From the NCBI GenBank assembly GCA_937921525.1, contig CAKZUM010000221.1:1-64000 (forward strand): 64,000 nt of DNA. The letters run 5' to 3'. The notes under the pieces are model-generated. The model was not told where the DNA came from and made no database searches. It was given only the letters and a program-made list of their open reading frames with translations. This stretch comes from an uncultured Saprospiraceae bacterium (GTDB lineage Bacteria > Bacteroidota > Bacteroidia > Chitinophagales > Saprospiraceae). Made by a program: the position numbers and the translations under genes. The number at the start of each line of letters is the position of its first letter. Position 1 is the stretch's first letter. Positions 54,603 through 63,458 of this stretch are shown here, piece after piece.

Positions 54603-56030
54603 ATGAACTTTAACACATTCCAAAAACAACTGCAAGCGTCCACCTCTATTGCTTCTTTAGCATTTTTTAGAATGGCTTTTGGTGCTATTATGCTATGGGA
54701 AGTTTGTCGATATTTTCACTATGGTTGGATTGACAGATATTGGATACGACCAGATTTTTATTTTACTTATCCTGGGTTTGATTGGATAAGCCCATGGGAG
54801 GGGAATGGGATGTATCTTCACTTTATGTTTTTGGGTGTTCTGGCTATTTTCATCCTATTAGGATTTTGTTATAGAATTGCCAGTGCATTATTTTTTCTAG
54901 GTTTTACTTATATCTTTTTATTAGATCAAGCCAACTATCTAAATCATTTTTACTTAATTTCTTTATTAAGCTTTTTACTGATACTAGTGCCTGCTAACAA
55001 AAATTATTCCTTAGATGCAGCACTTCGGCCAAATAAGGCAAGCGATACGATTCCGTTATGGGCCTTACGATTAGTTCAATTTCAGATGGCCATTCCTTAT
55101 ATTTATGGAGGTATTGCCAAAATTAACCACGATTGGCTGAGAGGAGAACCTATGCAAATGTGGTTAAAAGATAGTAGCGCTTTTCCGTTTATTGGTCCTT
55201 ATTTAACAATGGATGGAATGGCTTTGTTTTTTAGTTATAGTGGTCTATTATTAGATCTATTAATTGTTCCTTTCTTAATTTGGAAACGTACTCGATTATT
55301 CGCTTTTGTAGCCATTACTTTATTTCATTTAACCAATTCCCAATTATTTCATATTGGAATTTTTCCTTGGTTTATGATCGCTGCAACGACTATCTTTTTT
55401 GAACCAGATTGGTGCAAGAATATAATTGCTCGTTTTTATACGTCCCCTACCTCTAATGTCTATTCTCGACAAATAGTAAAAAAAGCAAATTTAAAATGGG
55501 GTGGATATGCACTAGGTATATATATCGCATGGCAACTACTCTTCCCATTTCGTCATATACTAATACCAGGCAATGTACATTGGACAGAAGAAGGGCATAT
55601 CTTTTCTTGGCATATGAAATTAAGAGATAAACGTTCTAAAGCGACCTTCTACGTAAAAGATCTTGATAGTCCCAATGCAAAAGAATGGAAAATAAAAAAT
55701 AAACGCTATCTCAGTAAGCGACAACGTAGCAAAATGGCCACTCGTCCATTACTAATCTACCAATATGCGCATCATCTCAAGGAAGTATATCAAAAAGAAG
55801 GCTATGAAAATGTTCAAGTAAGGGCAGAAATCAATACTTCACTAAATGGCAGACCAAGACAATTACTAGTAGATCCTTTTACTGACTTAGCTGCTATTGA
55901 CCAATATACGTATCCTGGCAAATGGATTAATCCCTTGTATTTTAGTCTTGGTGATAAAGACTATTTTACGGAAGAGCCGATAAAAAAAAACAAAGTCACA
56001 CCTGTTGTTCTTGAAGAATCACAACATTGA
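54603..56030 (+). CDS. Vitamin-K-dependent gamma-carboxylase homologue (HTTM domain)
   Basis: 475 residues with several membrane helices. DQANYLNHFYLISLL near residue 108 and YIYGGIAKINHDWLRGEPM near residue 166 align by eye with human gamma-glutamyl carboxylase. H115 and K173 sit where that enzyme has His160 and the catalytic Lys218. A C-terminal WTEEGHIFSWHMKLRDK segment is also typical. The family uses a reduced quinone, CO2 and O2 to carboxylate peptide side chains. The substrate here is unknown. Asp-rich lipoproteins are encoded on both sides and a DCC thiol-disulfide protein follows, which suggests a modification module. Confidence 0.85.
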   Translation: MNFNTFQKQLQASTSIASLAFFRMAFGAIMLWEVCRYFHYGWIDRYWIRPDFYFTYPGFDWISPWEGNGMYLHFMFLGVLAIFILLGFCYRIASALFFLGFTYIFLLDQANYLNHFYLISLLSFLLILVPANKNYSLDAALRPNKASDTIPLWALRLVQFQMAIPYIYGGIAKINHDWLRGEPMQMWLKDSSAFPFIGPYLTMDGMALFFSYSGLLLDLLIVPFLIWKRTRLFAFVAITLFHLTNSQLFHIGIFPWFMIAATTIFFEPDWCKNIIARFYTSPTSNVYSRQIVKKANLKWGGYALGIYIAWQLLFPFRHILIPGNVHWTEEGHIFSWHMKLRDKRSKATFYVKDLDSPNAKEWKIKNKRYLSKRQRSKMATRPLLIYQYAHHLKEVYQKEGYENVQVRAEINTSLNGRPRQLLVDPFTDLAAIDQYTYPGKWINPLYFSLGDKDYFTEEPIKKNKVTPVVLEESQH

Positions 56031-56126
56031 TGCGTACCCTGAAAAGGGTATTTACAGAAGGAGAGGCAACGCTCAAGGCATTTTATACCGTACCTCCTTA
56101 TATAGTAGAATACCATTCATTGTTAA

Positions 56127-56183
56127 GTGTTTGAGCAAAAAGATTTGCACAATACAAATTACTTTTGCTCAAACACTATTTTT
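56127..56183 (+). terminator. Intrinsic terminator of the carboxylase gene
   Basis: GTGTTTGAGCAAAA (56127-56140) pairs perfectly with TTTTGCTCAAACAC (56163-56176), followed by TATTTTTTT. It is 96 bases after the carboxylase stop. The following lipoprotein gene probably has its own promoter. Confidence 0.7.
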
Positions 56184-56227
56184 TTACCGTATCAACTACA
56201 GTCCTTCTACTATCTAATCCATACAAA

Positions 56228-56827
<600 letters not shown>

Positions 56828-56866
56828 TACTATATTATTAATATCCTAACTAATTTCAGTAATATA

Positions 56867-57277
56867 ATGGATTCCTATAACCAATCAATTATTCTATTTG
56901 ATGGAGTTTGTAACCTTTGTAATGGCTTTGTACAATTTATTTTGACTAGAGAAAAAACAGATAGATTAATCTTTACTTCCTTACAATCAGATAAAGGAAT
57001 GGCTCTATTAAAGGAATACCATCTACCCTTAGAAGAAACGCCTTCTTCTATTGTTTTTATTGAAGAGGGAAAAGCTTATACTCAATCTACAGCTATCCTC
57101 AAAATTGCTAGGCATTTAAAAGGCATTTGGTGTTTAGCTCCTTACCTTTTAATTATTCCAAAACCGATAAGAGATTTAGTATATGAACTAATTGGCAAAA
57201 ATCGTTATCGCTTATTTGGAAAAAGTACTACTTGTTGGTTACCAACTCCCGAATTTAAAAAACGATTTTTAGTTTAA
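56867..57277 (+). CDS. DCC-family thiol-disulfide oxidoreductase
   Basis: 136 residues. IILFDGVCNLCNGFVQFIL near residue 8 contains the DxxCxxC motif that names the DCC family, followed by FTSLQSDKGMALL and a SIVFIEEGKAYTQSTAILKI strand-helix. No signal peptide. The family often occurs next to HTTM/gamma-carboxylase homologues, as here (one gene between). It may supply electrons for quinone or thiol reduction; this is inference. Confidence 0.88.
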   Translation: MDSYNQSIILFDGVCNLCNGFVQFILTREKTDRLIFTSLQSDKGMALLKEYHLPLEETPSSIVFIEEGKAYTQSTAILKIARHLKGIWCLAPYLLIIPKPIRDLVYELIGKNRYRLFGKSTTCWLPTPEFKKRFLV

Positions 57278-57368
57278 CGCTTCGATCACTAGTCCTCTTA
57301 TACTTTGAAACATTCTTTTAATTCGGAAGCATTGCTTAAGCAGGTATATAAGTCTTCGAATTAATAAT

Positions 57369-57393
57369 AGACTTGTTACCCTTTAACAAGTCT
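57369..57393. repeat. Stem-loop between the DCC gene and the next gene
   Basis: AGACTTGTTA pairs perfectly with TAACAAGTCT around CCCTT. No T-run follows. It lies 17 bases before the GTG start at 57410 and could affect its translation. Confidence 0.4.
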
Positions 57394-57409
57394 AATAAAC
57401 AAATCTGTT

Positions 57410-58027
57410 GTGAACACCCTCAAAACGATATTTTTTTTTTTACTAATTGCCAGTAATATACTACTTCTTAGAAACGCTTCTTCGAGCCCTAAACAAGAGA
57501 GCTATTCCTCTACTAATGCCGATTATGCAGAATGGTTAGAAAGAATCACAAATTCGGAATCCATAGAAAAAGGAAGTATTGTAGCTGTCAAAGCTGGTAA
57601 AATAACAAAAAACATCAATAATGCAGAGCAATTATTAGTAGTCTCTCATCGACCTGCGGTAGCAGCAAATAGGCCATCGAAATCTTGGAGTCGTCATGGT
57701 AATTATGTAGCATTCCTAGGACAAGTACCTGTACGGGTAATAGGTGCGGTACAAACAGGTGACTACATCATTGCCCAATCAGATCACTCAGGTGTTGGGA
57801 AAGCTGTTGCCCCTGCCAATCTCCATATAAATGACTACCAACGAATAGTTGGCAGAGCTTGGGAAGCTAATTCAGATGAAGGTCTTAAAAAAGTGAATAC
57901 AGTTGTTGGACTAGCTACCAATCAATATCTATCCTTATTTCAAAAACAAGCTGATCGGGAAGAGAAATTATCTGAAAAAATACAAAATTTAGAAGAACAA
58001 ATAAATAATCTAAAAAAACATAATTAA
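57410..58027 (+). CDS. Exported protein with peptidase-G2-like domain
   Basis: 205 residues starting at GTG. The signal peptide (MNTLKTIFFFLLIASNILL) is followed by a Ser-rich linker and a domain at about 45-175 (GNYVAFLGQVPVRVIGAVQTGDYIIAQSDHSG..., QRIVGRAWEAN) that resembles the C-terminal autoproteolytic domains of phage tail fibres and peptidase G2 proteins. A C-terminal coiled coil follows (EEKLSEKIQNLEEQINNLKK). Normally such domains end much longer fibres; here it stands alone. Function unknown; trimerisation or surface structure is likely. Confidence 0.55.
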   Translation: MNTLKTIFFFLLIASNILLLRNASSSPKQESYSSTNADYAEWLERITNSESIEKGSIVAVKAGKITKNINNAEQLLVVSHRPAVAANRPSKSWSRHGNYVAFLGQVPVRVIGAVQTGDYIIAQSDHSGVGKAVAPANLHINDYQRIVGRAWEANSDEGLKKVNTVVGLATNQYLSLFQKQADREEKLSEKIQNLEEQINNLKKHN

Positions 58028-58090
58028 GCTTTTTAAAACAAGCAACGTTTCCCTGTATCCATATCTGGAACATAGAAGAAAAATAGTACA

Positions 58091-58675
58091 ATGAAAAAAA
58101 TATCAATTTTAATATTAGGCGTTATATTCTTTGCTTGTAAGAAGCAAGATTCGATTTCGCTTTTTAATGCAGAGTTAGCCGCTATTACCTTTAATGAATA
58201 TAATCCTTGTTTAGAAAGTTTTGAGGTTGATCCTTTACTCGTACCCAATGCGATAACAGACATGCTCAACAATCAATATCCTACGGCTAATGTGATTAAG
58301 ACTAGCGTACAGAATGACAATGGTATGTTGCTTTATGATGTACAATTGGATAATCAAAAAGAATTCTTTTTAGATGTGAATGCAACCGTCTTAATAGAAA
58401 ATACAGTTGAATCAGGACAATCAATAGACGTCCAAAGTTTACCCAATACGCTACGTAGTTTTGTAGCGTCTAATTTCTCTGGAGCATCTATCGAAGGGGC
58501 TACCAAAATGAATAAATTTGGTAATCAATATCTTCAGCTTAGCTTGGGTCAGAATAATCAATTGATTTTTGACGCCTCTGAGAATTTCATTTGTGCTAGT
58601 GGTGACTTTAATATGGATGAGGATGAGGACGATGAAGGCGATGAAGGATATAGTGGAGATGACGATGATGAATAA
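58091..58675 (+). CDS. PepSY-like lipoprotein with acidic tail
   Basis: 194 residues. The lipoprotein signal is MKKISILILGVIFFAC. Two PepSY-like units are VPNAITDMLNNQYPTANVI and LPNTLRSFVASNFSGASIE, then a tail of Asp/Glu (MDEDEDDEGDEGYSGDDDDE). It is third in a series of related lipoproteins. Unlike the one at 56228, the tail contains glutamates, which would be normal gamma-carboxylase targets. Confidence 0.75.
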   Translation: MKKISILILGVIFFACKKQDSISLFNAELAAITFNEYNPCLESFEVDPLLVPNAITDMLNNQYPTANVIKTSVQNDNGMLLYDVQLDNQKEFFLDVNATVLIENTVESGQSIDVQSLPNTLRSFVASNFSGASIEGATKMNKFGNQYLQLSLGQNNQLIFDASENFICASGDFNMDEDEDDEGDEGYSGDDDDE

Positions 58676-58771
58676 CTCAGTACCTGAAGAAGATAAAATA
58701 GGTATCAATCAAATTGATCTATTTACATGCGCTTAGCACCTTTTTTACCAGCCAAAATGTAATTATAAATA

Positions 58772-59737
58772 ATGAAATTATTAAAATATACCCTTCTTTT
58801 AGCTTTGATTAGTGTGTTCGCCTGTGAAAATACGGAAGAAATTGATCAATTCAATTTATTAGAAACACCTTGTAATTCTGAATTGGTGTTTATTGATTCA
58901 GATAGACTAAACCAAATTTCTTTAATGCCTAATCAAATACCAGCTACTATAAGAGCATTTATTGCTGCCGAGTTTCCTGGCAGAACGATTATGTCTGCAA
59001 AAGAGTTTGTTACTAAGGACCAACAAAACTTTACCGAAGTCAGATTGGACTTAATCGGCTATTTATTATTTGATGATACCGAAACTTACCGATGTGTAAA
59101 TTCCTCGACGGAAACAGATAATACGGTTAGTTTAATAGAGGTCTCGGAAAGTGGCTCTTGTAGCGATAATCTTGTTTCCTTTAAATTTCAAGTACATCCT
59201 ATTTTAGTATCTAATTGTGCCCAAAGTGGTTGTCATAATTCAAAAGATAAGGAAGATGGAATTTCCGTAGAAACTTATGAGGAGGTGATGAAAGAAATAA
59301 GACCCGGAAATGCTAATAGAAGTGAGCATTATAAAAGTATTACGGAAGACCCTGATGATGATGACATTATGCCAGAAAGACCAAGAGATCCTTTGTTGGC
59401 ATCTGAAATTAAAATCATCGGTGATTGGATAAATCAAGGAGCAGGGAATACAGATTGTTCCGTACCTTGCGACGCTACCGCTAACTCTTTTAAAGAAAAT
59501 ATTCAACCTTTATTTAAAATGTATTGCTATGGTTGTCACCAAGCAAATGACCAACAAGGAAATGTTAGCATGGAAGACTATGAACACATCTTGGAATACG
59601 TTAGAGATGGGTCACTTTTGGGTTCTATGAAACACGAAAGAGGTTATGATGCGATGCCGCTTTATTTAGATAAAATGACAGATTGTCAAATTGCCCAAGT
59701 AGAGAATTGGATAACTGAAGGTGCGCTAAATAATTAG
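58772..59737 (+). CDS. Lipoprotein with PepSY-like unit and cytochrome-like motifs
   Basis: 321 residues. Lipoprotein signal ending VFAC. Residues about 50-105 hold one PepSY-like unit (IPATIRAFIAAEFPGRTIM). Two heme-like motifs follow: an atypical C149-AQSG-C154-H and a regular C252-YG-C255-H. MP dipeptides after each (DIMPERP, DAMPLYL) could be the distal methionine ligands, as in the short cytochrome modules of planctomycete-type proteins. Probably an envelope electron carrier, placed between the PepSY lipoprotein series and the thioredoxin-ApbE operon. Confidence 0.75.
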   Translation: MKLLKYTLLLALISVFACENTEEIDQFNLLETPCNSELVFIDSDRLNQISLMPNQIPATIRAFIAAEFPGRTIMSAKEFVTKDQQNFTEVRLDLIGYLLFDDTETYRCVNSSTETDNTVSLIEVSESGSCSDNLVSFKFQVHPILVSNCAQSGCHNSKDKEDGISVETYEEVMKEIRPGNANRSEHYKSITEDPDDDDIMPERPRDPLLASEIKIIGDWINQGAGNTDCSVPCDATANSFKENIQPLFKMYCYGCHQANDQQGNVSMEDYEHILEYVRDGSLLGSMKHERGYDAMPLYLDKMTDCQIAQVENWITEGALNN

Positions 59738-59848
59738 TGTAGTGTTTTATCGGCATTGTTACTGTATATTCTTTTTAGATTATAATTATTAAGTGACAGT
59801 TTTTATCGAGATACCCGTTTTATTTTTTTATAAAACATAAACAACAAC

Positions 59849-60301
59849 ATGAAATCTATCTTATTTATTTGTTTCTCATTCTTATTAGTACTAGGGGTAC
59901 AAGCCCAAGAAGAAGTAAAGACCTTCACAGATATTGAAAAAGCAAAAAAACATGCTGCCGAAAATAACCAAGACATATTAATGGTCTTTGCTGGTTCGGA
60001 TTGGTGTAAGCCTTGTATTCAATTTAAAAAAGATGTCTTACAATCCAATGACTTCGTGGATAGACTAGAGGATAAGTTAAGTATCTTATACTTGGATTTT
60101 CCTGCTAGACGAAAAAATAAATTATCAAAAGAACAAACGGCGCACAACGAGGCATTAGCAGAACGATTTAATAAATCAGGAGCTTTTCCTAAAATCGTGT
60201 TATTAGACCGCCAAGAAAAAGTCTTAGGTAGTCCTGCCTTTAAAGGTCAGACCGCTTTAGATTTTGTCCATGAACTAGAATCTGCCTTAACTGCTAAATA
60301 G
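59849..60301 (+). CDS. Exported thioredoxin-fold protein
   Basis: 150 residues. Signal peptide ending GVQAQ. Residues about 40-60 read MVFAGSDWCKPCIQFKKDV, a thioredoxin active site (CKPC), and FPKIVLLDRQEKVLG gives the cis-Pro strand. It starts a four-gene operon with ApbE 6 bases downstream. Likely a periplasmic disulfide reductase serving the following proteins. Confidence 0.88.
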   Translation: MKSILFICFSFLLVLGVQAQEEVKTFTDIEKAKKHAAENNQDILMVFAGSDWCKPCIQFKKDVLQSNDFVDRLEDKLSILYLDFPARRKNKLSKEQTAHNEALAERFNKSGAFPKIVLLDRQEKVLGSPAFKGQTALDFVHELESALTAK

Positions 60302-60307
60302 TACCTT

Positions 60308-61300
60308 ATGCGTCTTTTTATTTTCATCATTGCTTTTGGGTTTACGCTGGGACAGGTCTTTGCACAAAACAAAATAGAGCAAACAAAAGTACTACTGCTG
60401 ATGGGCAGTCGGTTTGAAGTAACTGCCGTTGCCGATAATGAAAGTATAGCATGGAATGCCATTAATGCAGGGATTGAAGAAATTACCCGAATCGAACGTT
60501 TGATTTCCTCTTGGGATGCCCATTCTCAAACAAGTGAAATTAATCGGCAAGCAGGAATTCAAGCAGTAAAAGTAGATAAGGAATTATTTGACCTCATCTT
60601 TCGAGCTAAAAAAATATCGACTTTAACCAAAGGGGCTTTCGATATTTCTTATGCCTCCATGGATAGGATTTGGAAATTTGATGGTTCGATGACTGCTATG
60701 CCTAGTCCTGAAAAGGTGGCGCAAGCAAAGGCAAAAATCAATTGGCAAAATATCTTGTTGGATAGAATCCAACAAACCGTTTTCCTAAAAGAAAAGGGGA
60801 TGAAAATTGGTTTTGGTGCAATGGGTAAAGGCTATGCCGCCAATCGTGCCAAAGCGATTATGGAAAAAACAAAAGGTATTCAAGGGGGAATAGTCAATGC
60901 AGGAGGCGATTTAATTGCTTGGGGCGAAAGTAATACACCTGAAGGTTGGGCGATAAAAATTGCAGACCCAAAAGACAAAAATAAAATGATCGGTTCGATT
61001 CAATTACAGAATCAAGCTATTGTTACATCGGGTGATTATGAAAAATTTGTGGTGTTTGATAGCAAACGATATGCCCATATCATTGACCCCAGAACGGGTT
61101 ATCCCACTACGGGTATCAAGAGCGTAACGATTATTAGCCCCGATGCGGAATTATCCGATGCCTTGGCTACTTCCGTTTTTGTAATGGGGGTAATCGAGGG
61201 CATGGCTTTAATTAACAAAATTAATGGAGTAGAAGGTTTAATCGTTACGGATGCTGACGAATTACTCACTACCGAAAATCTTAAACTAAATTATTACTAA
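60308..61300 (+). CDS. apbE: FAD:protein FMN transferase, ApbE
   Basis: 330 residues. Sec signal (MRLFIFIIAFGFTLGQVFAQ). Conserved blocks: KTKVLLLMGSRFEVTA-like start, LISSWDAHSQTSEINRQAG near residue 61, GAMGKGYAANRA near residue 173, VNAGGDLIAWG near residue 199, and HIIDPRTGYPTTG near residue 257. ApbE attaches FMN to a Ser/Thr of exported redox proteins. No classical FMN-bind (NqrC-type) target is in the window. The next gene overlaps the stop by one base. Confidence 0.92.
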   Translation: MRLFIFIIAFGFTLGQVFAQNKIEQTKVLLLMGSRFEVTAVADNESIAWNAINAGIEEITRIERLISSWDAHSQTSEINRQAGIQAVKVDKELFDLIFRAKKISTLTKGAFDISYASMDRIWKFDGSMTAMPSPEKVAQAKAKINWQNILLDRIQQTVFLKEKGMKIGFGAMGKGYAANRAKAIMEKTKGIQGGIVNAGGDLIAWGESNTPEGWAIKIADPKDKNKMIGSIQLQNQAIVTSGDYEKFVVFDSKRYAHIIDPRTGYPTTGIKSVTIISPDAELSDALATSVFVMGVIEGMALINKINGVEGLIVTDADELLTTENLKLNYY

Positions 61301-61518
61301 TGAAAAATTTAATTAAGGGATTTGGCTTTTTGCTGGTTTGCGTTTTAGCAACTTCCTGTATGGATGTCAAAGCCTACCAAAAAATGTATTTGAATGATTC
61401 CGAAATGGAATTAGCTGCTAAAAAATGTGAAACTTTTGAGACTAATTTTGAATCCTATCGAGAAGGTGCTGCGGGGGCAAATGGAGGAAAAGTTGGTGGC
61501 GGATGTGGGTGCAATTAA
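61300..61518 (+). CDS. DUF4266 lipoprotein
   Basis: 72 residues. Lipoprotein signal ending LATSC, then DVKAYQKMYLNDSEMEL, and a Gly/Cys end (GGKVGGGCGCN). This is the DUF4266 pattern, which commonly lies beside ApbE and DUF3570. The terminal CGC may bind metal or be modified. Start overlaps the apbE stop. Confidence 0.85.
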   Translation: MKNLIKGFGFLLVCVLATSCMDVKAYQKMYLNDSEMELAAKKCETFETNFESYREGAAGANGGKVGGGCGCN

Positions 61519-61540
61519 TTAATTTTTTCAAAAAAAAAGC

Positions 61541-62728
61541 ATGACTAAGTTTAGTATAATAGGAATACTTTGTTTGTTGATGGCCACTATCAGTTTTGGT
61601 CAAAACAGCGAATACGAAATGAAAGGTAATGATAAGGAAATAACTGCTGATTTTTTGACTAGTTATTACGACCAAACAGGTAATAATGGTGCTGTAACCG
61701 GAGGGGTCGGAACAGAAGAATTACAAGATTATGCCTCTATGTTAGTCGTAAATGTACCGCTAGATTCTATCAATGCCATTAATGTAACAGTAGGTGCAGA
61801 TTATTATACTTCCGCCTCTACCGACAATATCAATAGTCGAGTTTCCTCTGCCTCTAGCAAAGATTTACGTGCTTATGGTACGATTGGCTACACTCGAAAA
61901 AAACTCAAACAAGGAACAACCTACGGGGTAAAGGCTAATTTTTCTACTGAATACGACTACACTTCCATTTCTGGAGGTTTATCTTTTGCCAAAGAATTTA
62001 ATGAAGGTAACAGCGAATTAAGTTTGAATGCCCAAGCCTTTTTTGATACTTGGGAGCCTTTCTTTCCGCAAGAACTGCGAGGAGAAGTAAGTGTACCAAC
62101 TACGGAAAGACAGTCTTATAACTTTCAAGCAACCTATTCCCAAGTTATCAATCGTCGAATGCAGTTCTCAATCTCTAGTGAGGCCATCCTAATGAAAGGT
62201 TTATTATCTACGCCTTTTCATAGAGTCTATTTCGCTAATCAAACTTTACCTGATATAGAACGATTACCCGATTCCAGATTGAAAATACCAATTGGTTTAC
62301 GCTTAAATATTTTCCCTACAGATGCGTTTATCCTAAGAACGTACTACCGATACTATTTTGATGATTGGGGATTAAGAGCACACTCTATGAGTTTAGAAGT
62401 GCCTTTCAAGATTAGCACAAGTTTAACTGTTTCACCTTTTTATCGTTTCCATACACAAAATCAAGCGGACTATTTCGCACCTTTTGCCGTTCATACTTCA
62501 GACGAAATTTTCTATACCTCTGATTTCGATTTATCAGAATTGAGTAGTCATAAAGTTGGTTTAGGTGTAAAAATTGCGCCTTTATATGGTGTAGGGCGTA
62601 CCAAAGTCCCTTTTACTAAAAAAGTTTTTACTTTTAAATCTATTGATGTTAGAGGTGCATACTATCAGCGTAGTACTGGCTTAAATGCTTTTATTGTTAG
62701 TTTGGGTTTGAGCTTTGGGATGAAGTAG
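61541..62728 (+). CDS. DUF3570 outer-membrane beta-barrel protein
   Basis: 395 residues. Signal peptide ending SFGQN. The rest is beta-strand-rich with alternating aromatic residues (SVTADYYTSAST-like start; YRYYFDDWGLRAHSM; VRGAYYQRSTGLNAFIVSLGLSFGMK at the end), typical of an outer-membrane barrel and of DUF3570, which pairs with DUF4266. Last gene of the thioredoxin-ApbE operon. It might export or anchor a modified product. Confidence 0.85.
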   Translation: MTKFSIIGILCLLMATISFGQNSEYEMKGNDKEITADFLTSYYDQTGNNGAVTGGVGTEELQDYASMLVVNVPLDSINAINVTVGADYYTSASTDNINSRVSSASSKDLRAYGTIGYTRKKLKQGTTYGVKANFSTEYDYTSISGGLSFAKEFNEGNSELSLNAQAFFDTWEPFFPQELRGEVSVPTTERQSYNFQATYSQVINRRMQFSISSEAILMKGLLSTPFHRVYFANQTLPDIERLPDSRLKIPIGLRLNIFPTDAFILRTYYRYYFDDWGLRAHSMSLEVPFKISTSLTVSPFYRFHTQNQADYFAPFAVHTSDEIFYTSDFDLSELSSHKVGLGVKIAPLYGVGRTKVPFTKKVFTFKSIDVRGAYYQRSTGLNAFIVSLGLSFGMK

Positions 62729-63047
62729 GGATAGTGACATACTACGGATAAAAGTAGTCAAAAATATTTTTGTCCAGAACTGACTACCATAGTACATTAT
62801 ACGTGTATCAATTTTATATTTATTATTTTATCAGTGGGTGCAGTCATTATGTAGAGAGAATCTGGCAACAGCATTCTATAACCGGCTGCATCTACTGATA
62901 AAAGTTATAGAGAGTTGATCAGACCACAATTATTTTCTTTATTACCAGAATTATTAATATTAAAAAATCTATAGTACCTAAATTAATAGTGCTTTTACTA
63001 GTTGCTCTAGATCGTCAGCTAAAAAAGCGGTAGCATTCGAGTTCTTC
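62729..63047. other. Intergenic region with imperfect inverted repeat
   Basis: TTTATCAGTGGGTGCAG (about 62828-62844) and CTGCATCTACTGATAAA (about 62887-62903) pair at 15 of 17 positions with a ~42-base loop. No T-run follows. No gene seen. Confidence 0.4.
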
Positions 63048-63155
63048 ATGATAAAGTATTTAGAAATAAGAGGGACTTACTACACGAGAGATACAGGATT
63101 GACTGGTTATAGTGGTAGTTTGAATCTTGGGTTTAGTTTAAATAAGAAACGATAG
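63048..63155 (+). pseudogene. Remnant of a second DUF3570 gene
   Basis: Reads KYLEIRGTYYTRDTGLTGYSGSLNLGFSL and stop, closely matching the end of the intact DUF3570 protein (SIDVRGAYYQRSTGLNAFIVSLGLSFGMK). Nothing of the upstream 350 residues is seen. Confidence 0.6.
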
Positions 63156-63200
63156 AGAAAGGAAGTACCTTTTTCTTTTAAACGATATATCAAATTTTAA

Positions 63201-63232
63201 AAAGTCTTTTCCTACGGGGAAAGGCTTTTTTT
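63201..63232 (+). terminator. Intrinsic terminator after the DUF3570 remnant
   Basis: AAAGTCTTTTCC pairs (with G-T pairs) with GGGAAAGGCTTT, followed by eight T. Probably the old terminator of the remnant gene. Confidence 0.6.
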
Positions 63233-63458
63233 TATTACTACTTTTAATAATATATATAGTAATTTGGCAAATCATTGCACCTCCCAATTCTCTTCAAAAC
63301 CACCTACTATCTTTACCTTTTCAAGGTAATAAAAAGCTTTCACTATTCCACGCAGCGTTTTGACAAAATATCTACGTATAAACTATTATATACTTTCATT
63401 AGGCAAAAAATGAAATTTTTGAAGGTATTTTTTTTTGCACTATTTAGTTATCAGACCA
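63233..63458. other. AT-rich intergenic region
   Basis: No gene seen; likely contains the promoter of the phosphodiesterase-like gene. Confidence 0.35.

Noticed and set aside
58481..58510. SGAS/EGAT in the PepSY lipoprotein as an ApbE flavinylation motif
   Set aside because: It falls on the normal PepSY-like consensus position and lacks the D-x-x before SGAT, so it is probably chance.
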